Part shown: positions 28,641 to 36,931 of the stretch, one piece after another
Numbering within the stretch: position 1 is the stretch's first letter
Layout of the letters: each line of letters starts with the position of its first letter
Origin: Streptomyces sp. NK15101
GTDB taxonomy: Bacteria; Actinomycetota; Actinomycetes; Streptomycetales; Streptomycetaceae
Length of the DNA stretch: 41,271 bases
Direction: 5' to 3'
Assembly: GCF_020400725.1 (NCBI RefSeq)
Contig: NZ_JAINVG010000070.1
Coordinates: 1 to 41,271 of the forward strand
Notes under the pieces: generated by a model
The model's input: the letters and a program-made list of their open reading frames with translations, nothing else
Told to the model about the DNA's origin: nothing
The model's database searches: none
Position numbers and translations under genes: made by a program

Positions 28641-29323
28641 CGCCACCACCGCCCCGGACCCGCGCGGACATCGAGGCCCGGCTGCCCGACGACCACGCCC
28701 GCGCCTGGTTCGCCGAGGCCCTCGCCGACGCCACCCGAGCTGCGACGGCACCACAGGCGCCACCCGCCGCCGACCCCGTCCGTGCGGCGTCAGCAGCACA
28801 GGCACCGCCCGCGCCCCACCCGGCGCGTCCCGCCTGGCAGCTGCACTTCGTCACCGCCGGCCGGCACTGCGGCAGGGACGCCGCGGACGCCGTACGGGCC
28901 CTGCTGCTGATCGAGGCCCGGCCCGGTACGGAGACGCTGACCCGCCTCTACCGGGAAGGCAGTGCCGCCGAGCGCCGCGCGGTGCTCCACGCCCTGCCCT
29001 CCCTCGTCGACGGCCCCCAGGCCACGCCCCTCGTGGACGACGCCCTGCGCACGCACGACACCCGGCTGATCGCCGCCGCCGTCGGCCCCTACGCCGCGGC
29101 CCACCTGGCCCCGCACGCCTGGCGGCACGCCGTCCTGAAGTGCCTCTTCACCGGCGTCCCGCTGAGCGCCGTGACGGACCTGGCGCGGCGGGCCGCGGGC
29201 GACGCGGAACTCGCCCGCATGCTCGCCGCCCACGCCGCCGAACGCACCGCGGCGGGCCGGGAGGTCCCCCGCGACCTCCGCCACGCCCTGACCCTGACCG
29301 GCGTACCGACCGAGGAGCCGTGA
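28634..29323 (+). CDS. eboA: EboA family protein
   Basis: 229 residues, no membrane helix or signal peptide, mainly helical. The segment ALRTHDTRLIAAAVGPYAAA followed by HLAPHAWRHAVLKCLFTGVP is the conserved core of EboA proteins. An Ala/Pro-rich insert lies at about 35-65. No enzymatic function is known for the family. The ATG lies seven bases before the previous stop ends, and its own stop overlaps the eboB start (TGATG), so it is firmly within the operon. Confidence 0.85.
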   Translation: MLTPPPPRTRADIEARLPDDHARAWFAEALADATRAATAPQAPPAADPVRAASAAQAPPAPHPARPAWQLHFVTAGRHCGRDAADAVRALLLIEARPGTETLTRLYREGSAAERRAVLHALPSLVDGPQATPLVDDALRTHDTRLIAAAVGPYAAAHLAPHAWRHAVLKCLFTGVPLSAVTDLARRAAGDAELARMLAAHAAERTAAGREVPRDLRHALTLTGVPTEEP

Positions 29324-30171
29324 TGCGCATCTTCGACCCGCACATCCACATGACGTCGCGCACCACCGACGACTACGAGGCGATGTACGCGGCGGGCGTC
29401 CGCGCCGTGGTCGAACCGGCCTTCTGGCTCGGCCAGCCGCGCACCTCTCCCGCCAGTTTCCTCGACTACTTCGACGCGCTGCTCGGCTGGGAGCCGTTCC
29501 GTGCCGCCCAGTACGGCATCGCCCACCACTGCACGATCGCGCTCAACCCCAAGGAGGCCAACGACCCGCGCTGCACGCCCGTCCTCGACGAGCTGCCCCG
29601 CTACCTCGTCAAGGACTCCGTCGTCGCCGTCGGCGAGATCGGCTACGACGCGATGACACCCGCCGAGGACACCGCACTCGCCGCCCAGCTCCAGCTCGCC
29701 GCCGACCACGGCCTGCCCGCCCTCGTCCACACCCCGCACCGGGACAAGCTCGCCGGACTCCACCGCACCCTCGACGTCGTCCGCGAGTCGGCCCTGCCCG
29801 TCGAGCGGACCCTCCTGGACCACCTCAACGAGACGACCGTCGCCGCCGCCGCGGACAGCGGCTGCTGGCTCGGCTTCTCCGTCTATCCCGACACCAAGAT
29901 GGACACGGACCGCATGGTGACCATCCTGCGGACCTTCGGCACCGAGAGGATCCTCGTCAACTCGGCGGCCGACTGGGGCAGGAGCGATCCGCTGAAGACC
30001 CGCGAGGTCGCCGACGCCATGCTCGCCGCCGACTTCACCGACGACGACGTCGACCGGGTCCTGTGGCGCAACCCCGTCGCCTTCTACGGACTCAGCGGCC
30101 GGCTCCAGCTCGACGTCCCCGCCCCGGACGCCCTGCACGAGGGCAACTCCGTGCTGCGCGGCGGGGAATGA
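29323..30171 (+). CDS. eboB: TatD-family metal-dependent hydrolase (EboB)
   Basis: 282 residues. TatD-type TIM barrel with all expected metal ligands: His7 and His9 (DPHIHM), Glu105 (VGEIGYD), His136 (VHTPHRDK), His167 (LLDHLNE) and Asp217 (NSAADWG). TatD enzymes usually cut DNA or small phosphoesters; within the ebo cluster the substrate is unknown. The ATG overlaps the eboA stop by one base. The next gene follows after ten bases. Confidence 0.92.
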   Translation: MRIFDPHIHMTSRTTDDYEAMYAAGVRAVVEPAFWLGQPRTSPASFLDYFDALLGWEPFRAAQYGIAHHCTIALNPKEANDPRCTPVLDELPRYLVKDSVVAVGEIGYDAMTPAEDTALAAQLQLAADHGLPALVHTPHRDKLAGLHRTLDVVRESALPVERTLLDHLNETTVAAAADSGCWLGFSVYPDTKMDTDRMVTILRTFGTERILVNSAADWGRSDPLKTREVADAMLAADFTDDDVDRVLWRNPVAFYGLSGRLQLDVPAPDALHEGNSVLRGGE

Positions 30172-30181
30172 GGAGGGACCC

Positions 30182-31351
30182 GTGCGCTTCCGCCACCCGG
30201 ACGGCACCCTCGTCCACCTCTCCTACTGCACCAACGTCCACCCCGCCGAGACCCTCGACGGCGTCCTCGCCCAGCTCCGCGACCACTGCGAGCCGGTGCG
30301 CCGACGCCTCGGCCGCGACCGGCTCGGCATCGGCCTCTGGCTCGCCAAGGAAGCCGCCCACGCCCTGGTCGACGACCCGGTGGCGCTGCGCGGGCTCCAG
30401 ACCGAGCTGGACCGCCGCGGCCTCGAGGTCGTCACCCTCAACGGCTTCCCCTACGAGGGCTTCGGCGCCGAGGCGGTCAAACACCGCGTCTACCGCCCCG
30501 ACTGGACCGAGCCGGAGCGCCTCGCCCACACCACCGACCTCGCCCGCCTCCTCGCCGCCCTGCTCCCCGACGACGTCGCCGAGGGAAGCGTCTCCACCCT
30601 GCCGCTCGCCTGGCGCACCGGCTTCGACGAGCGCGCCGCCGCCACCGCCCGAGCCGCACTCACCACCCTGACGGAACGGCTCGACGCACTGGAGGAGCTG
30701 ACCGGCAAGTCCGTCCGCATCGCCCTCGAACCCGAACCGGGCTGCGTGGTGGAGACCACCACCGACGCCGTCGGAGCGCTCACCGGCCTGTCCGGCGACC
30801 GCGTCGGCGTCTGCGTCGACACCTGCCACCTCGCGACCTGCTTCGAGGACCCGGCCACGGCGCTCGCCGCACTCGACGCCGCCGGCATCCGCGTCCCCAA
30901 GGCCCAGCTCTCCACCGCCCTGCACGCCGAACACCCCCACCGGCCCGACGTACGCGCCGCGCTCGCCGCCTTCGCCGAACCGCGCTTCCTGCACCAGACC
31001 CGCACGGCCACCGCCGCGGGGCTCCGCGGCACCGACGACCTGCCCGAAGCGCTCGCGGGGGACACCCTGCCCGACACGGCCCCCTGGCGCGCCCACTTCC
31101 ACGTCCCCCTGCACGTCCCGCCCGCCCCGCCGCTCACCTCCACGCTCCCCGTCCTCGAGGACGCCCTGACCCATCTGGTCGGCGGCGCCCACCCCCGCAC
31201 CCGCCACCTGGAGGTCGAGACGTACACCTGGCAGGCCCTCCCGCGCGGAGCGCGGCCCCGCACCCGCGGCCACCTCGCCGACGGCATCGCCGCCGAACTC
31301 ACCCTCGCTCGCGACCTGCTCACCGGCCTCGGCCTGAAGGAACTCCCGTGA
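30182..31351 (+). CDS. eboE: Metabolite traffic protein EboE (TIM barrel)
   Basis: 389 residues. The opening LSYCTNVHPAETLDGVLAQL is characteristic of EboE. A xylose-isomerase-like barrel follows, with VTLNGFPYEGF, RIALEPEPGCVVET (metal Glu), GVCVDTCHLATCFEDP (Asp and His) and a C-terminal HLEVETYTW strand. Despite the isomerase fold, EboE proteins are annotated only as metabolite traffic proteins. GTG 30182 has GAGGAGGGA just upstream. The stop lies inside a duplicated 13-base sequence that also supplies the ribosome binding site of the next gene. Confidence 0.92.
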   Translation: MRFRHPDGTLVHLSYCTNVHPAETLDGVLAQLRDHCEPVRRRLGRDRLGIGLWLAKEAAHALVDDPVALRGLQTELDRRGLEVVTLNGFPYEGFGAEAVKHRVYRPDWTEPERLAHTTDLARLLAALLPDDVAEGSVSTLPLAWRTGFDERAAATARAALTTLTERLDALEELTGKSVRIALEPEPGCVVETTTDAVGALTGLSGDRVGVCVDTCHLATCFEDPATALAALDAAGIRVPKAQLSTALHAEHPHRPDVRAALAAFAEPRFLHQTRTATAAGLRGTDDLPEALAGDTLPDTAPWRAHFHVPLHVPPAPPLTSTLPVLEDALTHLVGGAHPRTRHLEVETYTWQALPRGARPRTRGHLADGIAAELTLARDLLTGLGLKELP

Positions 31352-31361
31352 AGGAACTCCC
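31335..31361 (+). repeat. Tandem 13-base duplication at the eboE-eboF junction
   Basis: TGAAGGAACTCCC occurs at 31335-31347 and again at 31349-31361. The first copy codes for the end of EboE. The second supplies the stop codon (31349-31351) and the AAGGAA ribosome binding site for the next gene. Confidence 0.85.
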
Positions 31362-32765
31362 ATGACCGACGCGAAGCCCCCGGCCGACGGGCGCCCGACC
31401 CCCCTCCTCGTCCTCGACGTCGTCGGCCTCACCCCCCGGCTCCTCGACCACATGCCCCGCCTCCGCGCCCTCGCCGACTCCGGCTCGCGGGCTCCCCTGT
31501 CCACCGTGCTGCCCGCCGTCACCTGCACCGCCCAGTCCACCTTCCTCACCGGCACCCCGCCCGCCGGGCACGGCATCGTCGGCAACGGCTGGTACTTCCG
31601 CGAACTCGGCGACGTCCTGCTGTGGCGCCAGCACAACGGACTGGTCGCCGGCGACAAGATCTGGGACGCCGCCCGCCGCGCCCACCCCGGCTACACCGTC
31701 GCCAACATCTGCTGGTGGTACGCGATGGGCGCCGACACCGACATCACCGTCACCCCCCGTCCCGTCTACTACGCCGACGGGCGCAAGGAACCCGACTGCT
31801 ACACCCGCCCCCCGGCCCTCCACGACGAACTCACCGCGGAGTTCGGCACGTTCCCCCTCTTCCGGTTCTGGGGGCCGGGCGCCTCCCTCGCCTCCAGCCG
31901 GTGGATCGCGGACGCCACCCGCCACATCATGCGCACCCGCCGCCCGGACCTGACGCTCTGCTACCTCCCGCATCTCGACTACGACCTCCAGCGGTACGGC
32001 CCCGACGACCCGCGCTCGCTTCGCGCGGCCGCCGAACTCGACGCTGTCATCGGGCCGTTGCTCGACGACGCCCGCGCCGAGGGCCGCACGGTCGTCGCCC
32101 TGTCCGAGTACGGGATCACCCGCGTCAGCCGTCCCGTCGACATCAACCGCGCCCTGCGGCGCGCCGGACTCCTCGACGTCCACACCCAGGACGGCATGGA
32201 GTACCTCGACCCGATGGCCTCCCGGGCCTTCGCCGTCGCCGATCACCAACTCGCCCACGTCTACGTCCGCCGCCCCGAGGACCTCGCGGCCACCCGCACG
32301 GCCCTCCAGGACCTGCCCGGCGTCGAGCGACTCCTCGACGACGAGGGAAAGAAGGCACATGGCCTGGACCACCCCCGCTCCGGCGAGCTGGTCGCCGTCG
32401 CCGAACCCGACGCCTGGTTCACGTACTACTACTGGCTGGACGACGCGCGCGCCCCCGACTTCGCCCGGCTCGTCGAGATCCACCGCAAACCCGGCTACGA
32501 CCCGGCCGAACTGTTCATGGACCCCCAGGACCCCTACGTACGGCTCAAGGCCGCGGCCGCCGTGGCCCGCAAGAAGGCCGGCCTGCGCTACCGCGTGGCG
32601 GTCGTGCCCCTGGACCCCTCACCCGTCCGCGGCAGCCACGGCCGGCTGCCCGCGAGCGACGCGGACGGCCCGCTCATCCTCTGCTCCGCCCCCGGCGCCC
32701 TGCCCGGCCGCACCGCGGCCACCGAGGTGAAGCCGCTCCTCCTGCGGCTCGCCGGCCTCGCCTGA
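31362..32765 (+). CDS. eboF: Alkaline-phosphatase-superfamily phosphodiesterase (EboF)
   Basis: 467 residues. Nucleotide pyrophosphatase/phosphodiesterase fold: metal Asp19 in LLVLDVVGL, probable nucleophile Thr54 in PAVTCTAQSTFLTG, then GHGIVGNGWY, YLPHLDYDLQRYG (metal Asp and His) and VVALSEYGI. The usual DHG motif near the last metal site reads SEYGI here, so one ligand is changed, though AVADHQLAHVYV follows later and may take over. Cytoplasmic by sequence. It would cleave a phosphodiester or pyrophosphate bond, perhaps in a prenyl- or nucleotide-linked intermediate (inference). Confidence 0.9.
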   Translation: MTDAKPPADGRPTPLLVLDVVGLTPRLLDHMPRLRALADSGSRAPLSTVLPAVTCTAQSTFLTGTPPAGHGIVGNGWYFRELGDVLLWRQHNGLVAGDKIWDAARRAHPGYTVANICWWYAMGADTDITVTPRPVYYADGRKEPDCYTRPPALHDELTAEFGTFPLFRFWGPGASLASSRWIADATRHIMRTRRPDLTLCYLPHLDYDLQRYGPDDPRSLRAAAELDAVIGPLLDDARAEGRTVVALSEYGITRVSRPVDINRALRRAGLLDVHTQDGMEYLDPMASRAFAVADHQLAHVYVRRPEDLAATRTALQDLPGVERLLDDEGKKAHGLDHPRSGELVAVAEPDAWFTYYYWLDDARAPDFARLVEIHRKPGYDPAELFMDPQDPYVRLKAAAAVARKKAGLRYRVAVVPLDPSPVRGSHGRLPASDADGPLILCSAPGALPGRTAATEVKPLLLRLAGLA

Positions 32766-32849
32766 CCCGCCGCGCCGCTCCCCGTACCGCCGCGCCCTCT
32801 GCCGGGCTGCTCCGCCGTCCGGCCCCGAGCTTTCCGGCGCCCGGGACGC

Positions 32850-32884
32850 ACCCGTACCCCCGTCACCACCCGTACCCCCGTCAC
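32850..32884 (+). repeat. Two tandem copies of an ACCCGTACCCCCGTCAC unit
   Basis: Perfect 17-base copies at 32850-32866 and 32868-32884 (period 18), between eboF and the Tat-exported isomerase. Confidence 0.85.
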
Positions 32885-32902
32885 GACGAAAGCGAGAACG
32901 CC

Positions 32903-34063
32903 ATGGCCACGTCCCCCGAAGAGACCACCTCCGGCGACGAGCTGCGCCGCACGCTCGGTGTCAGCCGCCGCCGCTTCCTCAGCACCTGCACGGCCGCCGC
33001 GGCCGTGGCGATCGCCGCCCCCGTCTTCGGCTCCTCGCCCGCCCTGGCGCAGACCGAGCCCGAGACGGCCGACGACCACGGCCGCTCCGCCCTCGTCCCG
33101 CCGGACAAGCGCGGACTGATCCTCTACACCGTCCGGGACGCGGTGGCACGCGACCCGCTCGCCTCCGACCTGCCGTCCGGTTTCCGCGAGGTGTTCCGGC
33201 AGCTGGCCCGGTACGGCTACCGGCAGGTGGAGTTCGCCGGGTACCGCCAGCACGCCAACGCCCCCGGCGGCGCGGACCTCGGCACCGTCGAGGGCGCGCG
33301 GCTGATGCGCTCCTGGCTCGACGAGTACGGGCTGCGCGCCCAGGGCAGCCACGGCTTCATCCCGGGCTCCTGGCCGCTCACCCCCGCCGACCTGGACGCG
33401 TTCCGCCGGGCCCTGGAGATCGCGAACATCCTCGGCATGGAGCACATGGGCACCGGCGGCGACCCGACCGGCAGCCCCTACCGCGCCGACTGGGACGTCG
33501 CCGCCGACAAGTGGAACACCCTGGGCGCCCTCGCCGCCCGGGAAGGGATCAAGCTCTACACCCACAACCACGACAGCGCCTACGACTTCCTCCTCGACGG
33601 CGGCCCGCTCGACGCCCAGGGCCGGCCGACCCGCAGCTCCGGCATCCGGAAGCTGGAGTACTTCCTGCGGATCAGCGACCCCGGAAGCGTCTACCTGGAG
33701 CTGGACGTCTTCTGGGCCCACGTGGCCCAGTACAAGTTCCACACCTACACCGCCCACGACGGCACCCGGCACGAGCAGGTCTTCGACCCGGCCGGGCTCG
33801 TGGCCCGCCACACGCCCCGCTTCCCGCTCTTCCACGCCAAGGACGGCGTGATCAATCCGCAGAGCGGCATGGGCTACGACATGGTGCCGTTCGGCACCGG
33901 CGACATCGACTACCGCCGGTTCTTCACCCGGGTCGGTGCGAAGAACCGCCACCACCCGATGGTCGAGCAGGACACCGCCCCGAGCGCCACCGTCCCCGGG
34001 CAGTCGCTGGAGTACGCCCGCATCGGCTACGACAACCTCGCCGCCCTCCGCGCCCACCGCTGA
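32903..34063 (+). CDS. Tat-exported sugar phosphate isomerase/epimerase
   Basis: 386 residues. The N-terminus carries VSRRRFLSTCTAAAAVAIAA, a clear twin-Arg signal, then ALAQ as the cleavage site with no lipobox, so the protein is folded inside and exported. The mature part is a xylose-isomerase-like TIM barrel (FRQLARYGYRQVEFAGYRQH, KLYTHNHDSAYDF with metal His, YLELDVFWAH with metal Glu/Asp, LFHAKDG). Tat export suits a metal enzyme loaded in the cytoplasm. It lies 137 bases after eboF and 41 before the sugar dehydrogenase. Weak ribosome binding site. Its job is to act on a sugar or cyclitol outside the membrane (inference). Confidence 0.9.
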   Translation: MATSPEETTSGDELRRTLGVSRRRFLSTCTAAAAVAIAAPVFGSSPALAQTEPETADDHGRSALVPPDKRGLILYTVRDAVARDPLASDLPSGFREVFRQLARYGYRQVEFAGYRQHANAPGGADLGTVEGARLMRSWLDEYGLRAQGSHGFIPGSWPLTPADLDAFRRALEIANILGMEHMGTGGDPTGSPYRADWDVAADKWNTLGALAAREGIKLYTHNHDSAYDFLLDGGPLDAQGRPTRSSGIRKLEYFLRISDPGSVYLELDVFWAHVAQYKFHTYTAHDGTRHEQVFDPAGLVARHTPRFPLFHAKDGVINPQSGMGYDMVPFGTGDIDYRRFFTRVGAKNRHHPMVEQDTAPSATVPGQSLEYARIGYDNLAALRAHR

Positions 34064-34104
34064 CCACGACGCACCGCCCCGAACCAGTAGCGAAGGAGTT
34101 CCGC

Positions 34105-36228
34105 GTGCGCAACAGACGGATCGTCACCCTCCTGGGCACGGCGGCGCTGGCCGGCGCCATCGGGCTGCTGCCCCTGGCCCCCGTCCAGGCCACCACCGCA
34201 CCGGACGCGGCCCCACCGGCCGCGCCGGCCTTCCAGAAGGTCACCCTCAACGACCGGCCGGGCGAGCCCATGGCCCTCGCCGTCCTGCCCGACCTGCGCG
34301 TCCTGCACACCGCGCGCACCGGCGAGATCCGCATCCACGACCCGAAGAGCGGCGTGAACTTCCTCGCCGCCGACATGAAGAAGAGCCCCGCCGGGCTCTA
34401 CCAGCACGACGAGGAAGGCGTCCAGGGCATCGCCGTCGACCCCGACTTCGCCAGGAACCACTGGGTCTACCTCTACTACTCGCCCCGCCTCGACACCCCC
34501 ATGGACGACCCGGCCACCCCGGGCGTCAACGAGGGCGACGCCCCGCAGACCGGCACGCCCGCGGACTTCGCCCCGTACAAGGGCTACACCCGGCTCTCCC
34601 GGTTCAAGCTCACGGGGAACACGCTGGACTACGGCTCCGAGCAGAAGATCATCGACATCCCCGCCGACCGCGGCATCTGCTGCCACGTCGGCGGCAAGAT
34701 CGACTTCGACCACCGGGGCAACCTGTTCCTGTCGACCGGCGACGACTCCAACCCCTTCTCCTCGGACGGCTACGCCCCGATCGACGACCGCCCCGACCGC
34801 AACCCCGTCTACGACGCCCGCCGCACCTCGGGCAACACCGACGACCTGCGCGGCAAGGTGCTCCGCATCAAGGTCAAGCGCCACGGCGGCTACGTGATCC
34901 CCGACGGCAACCTCTTCGCGCCCGGCACACCGAAGACCCGCCCCGAGATCTACGCCATGGGCCTGCGCAATCCCTTCCGCTTCGGGGTGGACAAGCGGAC
35001 CGGTGAGGTCTACGTCGGCGACTACTCGCCCGACGCCCGCACCGCCCGCCCGGACCGGGGCCCCGCCGGGCAGGGCCGCTGGATGGTCATCGACCGTCCC
35101 GCCAACTACGGCTGGCCGTTCTGCGTGACCCGCGACCAGCCTTACCAGGACTACGACTTCGCCACCCAGAAGTCCGCCGGAGCCTTCGACTGCTCCGCTC
35201 CGGTCAACGACTCGCGCCACAACACCGGCCTGACCGAGCTGCCACCGGTCACGGACGCCGAGATCGTCTACGGGTACGGTGCCTCCGCGGAGTTCCCGCA
35301 GCTCGGCACGGGCGGCATCGGCCCCATGGGCGGCCCGGCCTACCGGTACGACAAGCACAACACCGCCGAGAACCGCTGGCCCGCCTCCTTCGACGGCAAG
35401 CCGCTCTTCTACGAGTGGACCCGCGACCAGATGAAGGCCCTCACCCTCGGCAAGCGCAACGAGGTGCTCGCCATCGACGACGCCGTCCCCGGCATCCGGA
35501 CGGACGGACCGATCGACGCCGAGTTCGGCCCCGACGGCGCGCTCTACGTCCTGGAGTACGGCACCGGCTACTTCGCGGAACTGCCCGAGGCCCAGCTCTC
35601 CCGCATCGACTACGTCCGGGGTAACCGCACGCCCGAGCCCAAGGCCGCCGCGGACGTGGTCAACGGCGTGAATCCGCTGACCGTACGCTTCTCCGCCGCC
35701 GGCACGACGGACGCCGACGGGGACGCGCTCCGCTACGCGTGGGACTTCGACGCCGACGGCACCGTGGACTCCACCCAGGCCGACCCCACGCACACGTTCA
35801 CGACGAACGGCGTCTTCGAAGCCACCCTGAAGGTCACCGACAGCACCGGGCGCTCGGCCTCCACCGCCGTCCAGGTCGTCGTCGGCAACAAGGCGCCGGT
35901 CGTCTCCCTCACCACCGACCCCGCTCCGCACGGGGGCACCGCGTTCCACTGGGGCGACACGGTCACCTGGAAGGTCGACATCACCGACGACCAGCCGGTC
36001 GACTGCTCGAAGGTCACCGTCTCGTTCATCCTCGGCCACGACTCGCACGGGCACCCGCTGTCGTCGAGCACCGGCTGCTCGGGCTCGTTCCGGACGTTCG
36101 TGGACGGCGGCCACGCCGGCTCGGACAACCTGAAGGCCGTCTTCAACGCCTCGTACAAGGACACGCCCCCGGCGGGACTGCCGTCCCTCTCGGGCAGCGC
36201 GGAGGTGGCCCTGACACCGGCCGGCTGA
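34105..36228 (+). CDS. Secreted PQQ-type sugar dehydrogenase with PKD domain
   Basis: 707 residues. Sec signal peptide (IVTLLGTAALAGAIGLLPLAP, cleavage after VQA). Residues about 45-510 form a glucose/sorbosone dehydrogenase beta-propeller: GLYQHDEEGVQGIAVDPDF, NHWVYLYYSPR, HVGGKIDFDHRGNLFLSTGDD, EIYAMGLRNPFRFGVDK and GPDGALYVLEYGTGY. A PKD domain follows (about 515-590, TDADGDALRYAWDFDADGTV) and a further beta domain with a Cys pair to the end. GTG start with GAAGGAG just upstream. The soluble oxidoreductase probably needs an external cofactor; no PQQ synthesis genes are in the window. Followed by a terminator. Confidence 0.9.
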   Translation: MRNRRIVTLLGTAALAGAIGLLPLAPVQATTAPDAAPPAAPAFQKVTLNDRPGEPMALAVLPDLRVLHTARTGEIRIHDPKSGVNFLAADMKKSPAGLYQHDEEGVQGIAVDPDFARNHWVYLYYSPRLDTPMDDPATPGVNEGDAPQTGTPADFAPYKGYTRLSRFKLTGNTLDYGSEQKIIDIPADRGICCHVGGKIDFDHRGNLFLSTGDDSNPFSSDGYAPIDDRPDRNPVYDARRTSGNTDDLRGKVLRIKVKRHGGYVIPDGNLFAPGTPKTRPEIYAMGLRNPFRFGVDKRTGEVYVGDYSPDARTARPDRGPAGQGRWMVIDRPANYGWPFCVTRDQPYQDYDFATQKSAGAFDCSAPVNDSRHNTGLTELPPVTDAEIVYGYGASAEFPQLGTGGIGPMGGPAYRYDKHNTAENRWPASFDGKPLFYEWTRDQMKALTLGKRNEVLAIDDAVPGIRTDGPIDAEFGPDGALYVLEYGTGYFAELPEAQLSRIDYVRGNRTPEPKAAADVVNGVNPLTVRFSAAGTTDADGDALRYAWDFDADGTVDSTQADPTHTFTTNGVFEATLKVTDSTGRSASTAVQVVVGNKAPVVSLTTDPAPHGGTAFHWGDTVTWKVDITDDQPVDCSKVTVSFILGHDSHGHPLSSSTGCSGSFRTFVDGGHAGSDNLKAVFNASYKDTPPAGLPSLSGSAEVALTPAG

Positions 36229-36247
36229 CACGCACCACGTCCGTGCG

Positions 36248-36282
36248 GGGCCCTCGGGGCGGGTTCGCCGCCCCGAGGGCCC
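36248..36282. terminator. Terminator ending the ebo cluster
   Basis: GGGCCCTCGGGGCGG (36248-36262) and CCGCCCCGAGGGCCC (36268-36282) form a perfect 15-base stem with a 5-base loop, 20 bases after the dehydrogenase stop. Confidence 0.85.
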
Positions 36283-36360
36283 TCACACGTGTGACGACGA
36301 CGGGTGCCGCGGAAGTGCCCCGGGCGGGCTCCCGGGAATCGGCCGCACACTCCTGACGTT

Positions 36361-36376
36361 ATACCCACAGGGGTAT
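36361..36376. promoter_or_regulatory. CsoR/CstR-type operator
   Basis: ATACCC-ACAG-GGGTAT is an inverted repeat of the type bound by CsoR-family proteins. It is 36 bases upstream of the regulator's GTG, and TATTCT at 36374-36379 could be the -10 box, so autorepression is likely. Confidence 0.65.
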
Positions 36377-36411
36377 TCTCGAGTCGACGGTCGGTGAGAA
36401 GGAGGAGCCCG

Positions 36412-36678
36412 GTGAAGGTGGAAGAAGAGGCGGCGACCGCGGTCCTCAACCGGCTGCGACGGGCGCAGGGGCAGCTCGCGGGAGTCATCGCCATGATCGA
36501 AGCGGGCCGTGACTGCAAGGACGTCGTCACCCAGCTCGCGGCCGTCTCCCGCGCCCTGGACCGGGCCGGCTTCAAGATCGTCGCGAGCGGCATGCGCCAG
36601 TGCCTCGCCGAGAGCGAGGAGGGCGCGCCCCCCATGAGCGAGCAGGAGTTGGAGAAGCTCTTCCTCACCCTCGCGTGA
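36412..36678 (+). CDS. CsoR/CstR-family repressor
   Basis: 88 residues, normal size for this all-helical family (DUF156). Conserved elements: LNRLRRAQGQLAGVIAMIEAGRDCKDVVTQLAAV and the C-terminal helix. Cys35 and Cys64 are present with the 29-residue spacing of metal or persulfide sensors, but the Cu-ligand His expected 25 residues after the first Cys is Gly60. That pattern fits CstR-like persulfide sensors better than copper CsoR. Start GTG 36412 has GGAGGAG just upstream. The usual target operon, such as a rhodanese, sulfur transporter or copper ATPase, is not next to it, so the cluster looks broken. Confidence 0.85.
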   Translation: MKVEEEAATAVLNRLRRAQGQLAGVIAMIEAGRDCKDVVTQLAAVSRALDRAGFKIVASGMRQCLAESEEGAPPMSEQELEKLFLTLA

Positions 36679-36762
36679 CACGCGACGGCGGCGGACGACG
36701 CCTAGGCGGCTGGGGCAGACCCTCTCCGCGGTCGTGCGAGGGCGGTCGGAGGCGACCTTCCG

Positions 36763-36786
36763 GCGGTGGCCGAACGCCGCCACCGC
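36763..36786. terminator. Hairpin after the CsoR/CstR gene
   Basis: GCGGTGGC (36763-36770) and GCCACCGC (36779-36786), perfect 8-base stem with an 8-base loop. Confidence 0.4.
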
Positions 36787-36931
36787 GGCGCCGACCGGAC
36801 ACGGGCCGGCTCCGACCCGACGACCTCCTGACTCGCGCCGGACGCTCGGACGGGACGAACCGCCCCCCTGATCCACCTGGCAGGGCTGTTCGTTCCGATA
36901 CGGAGGGCGTCGCTGCCGAGGCCGCCGGCGA

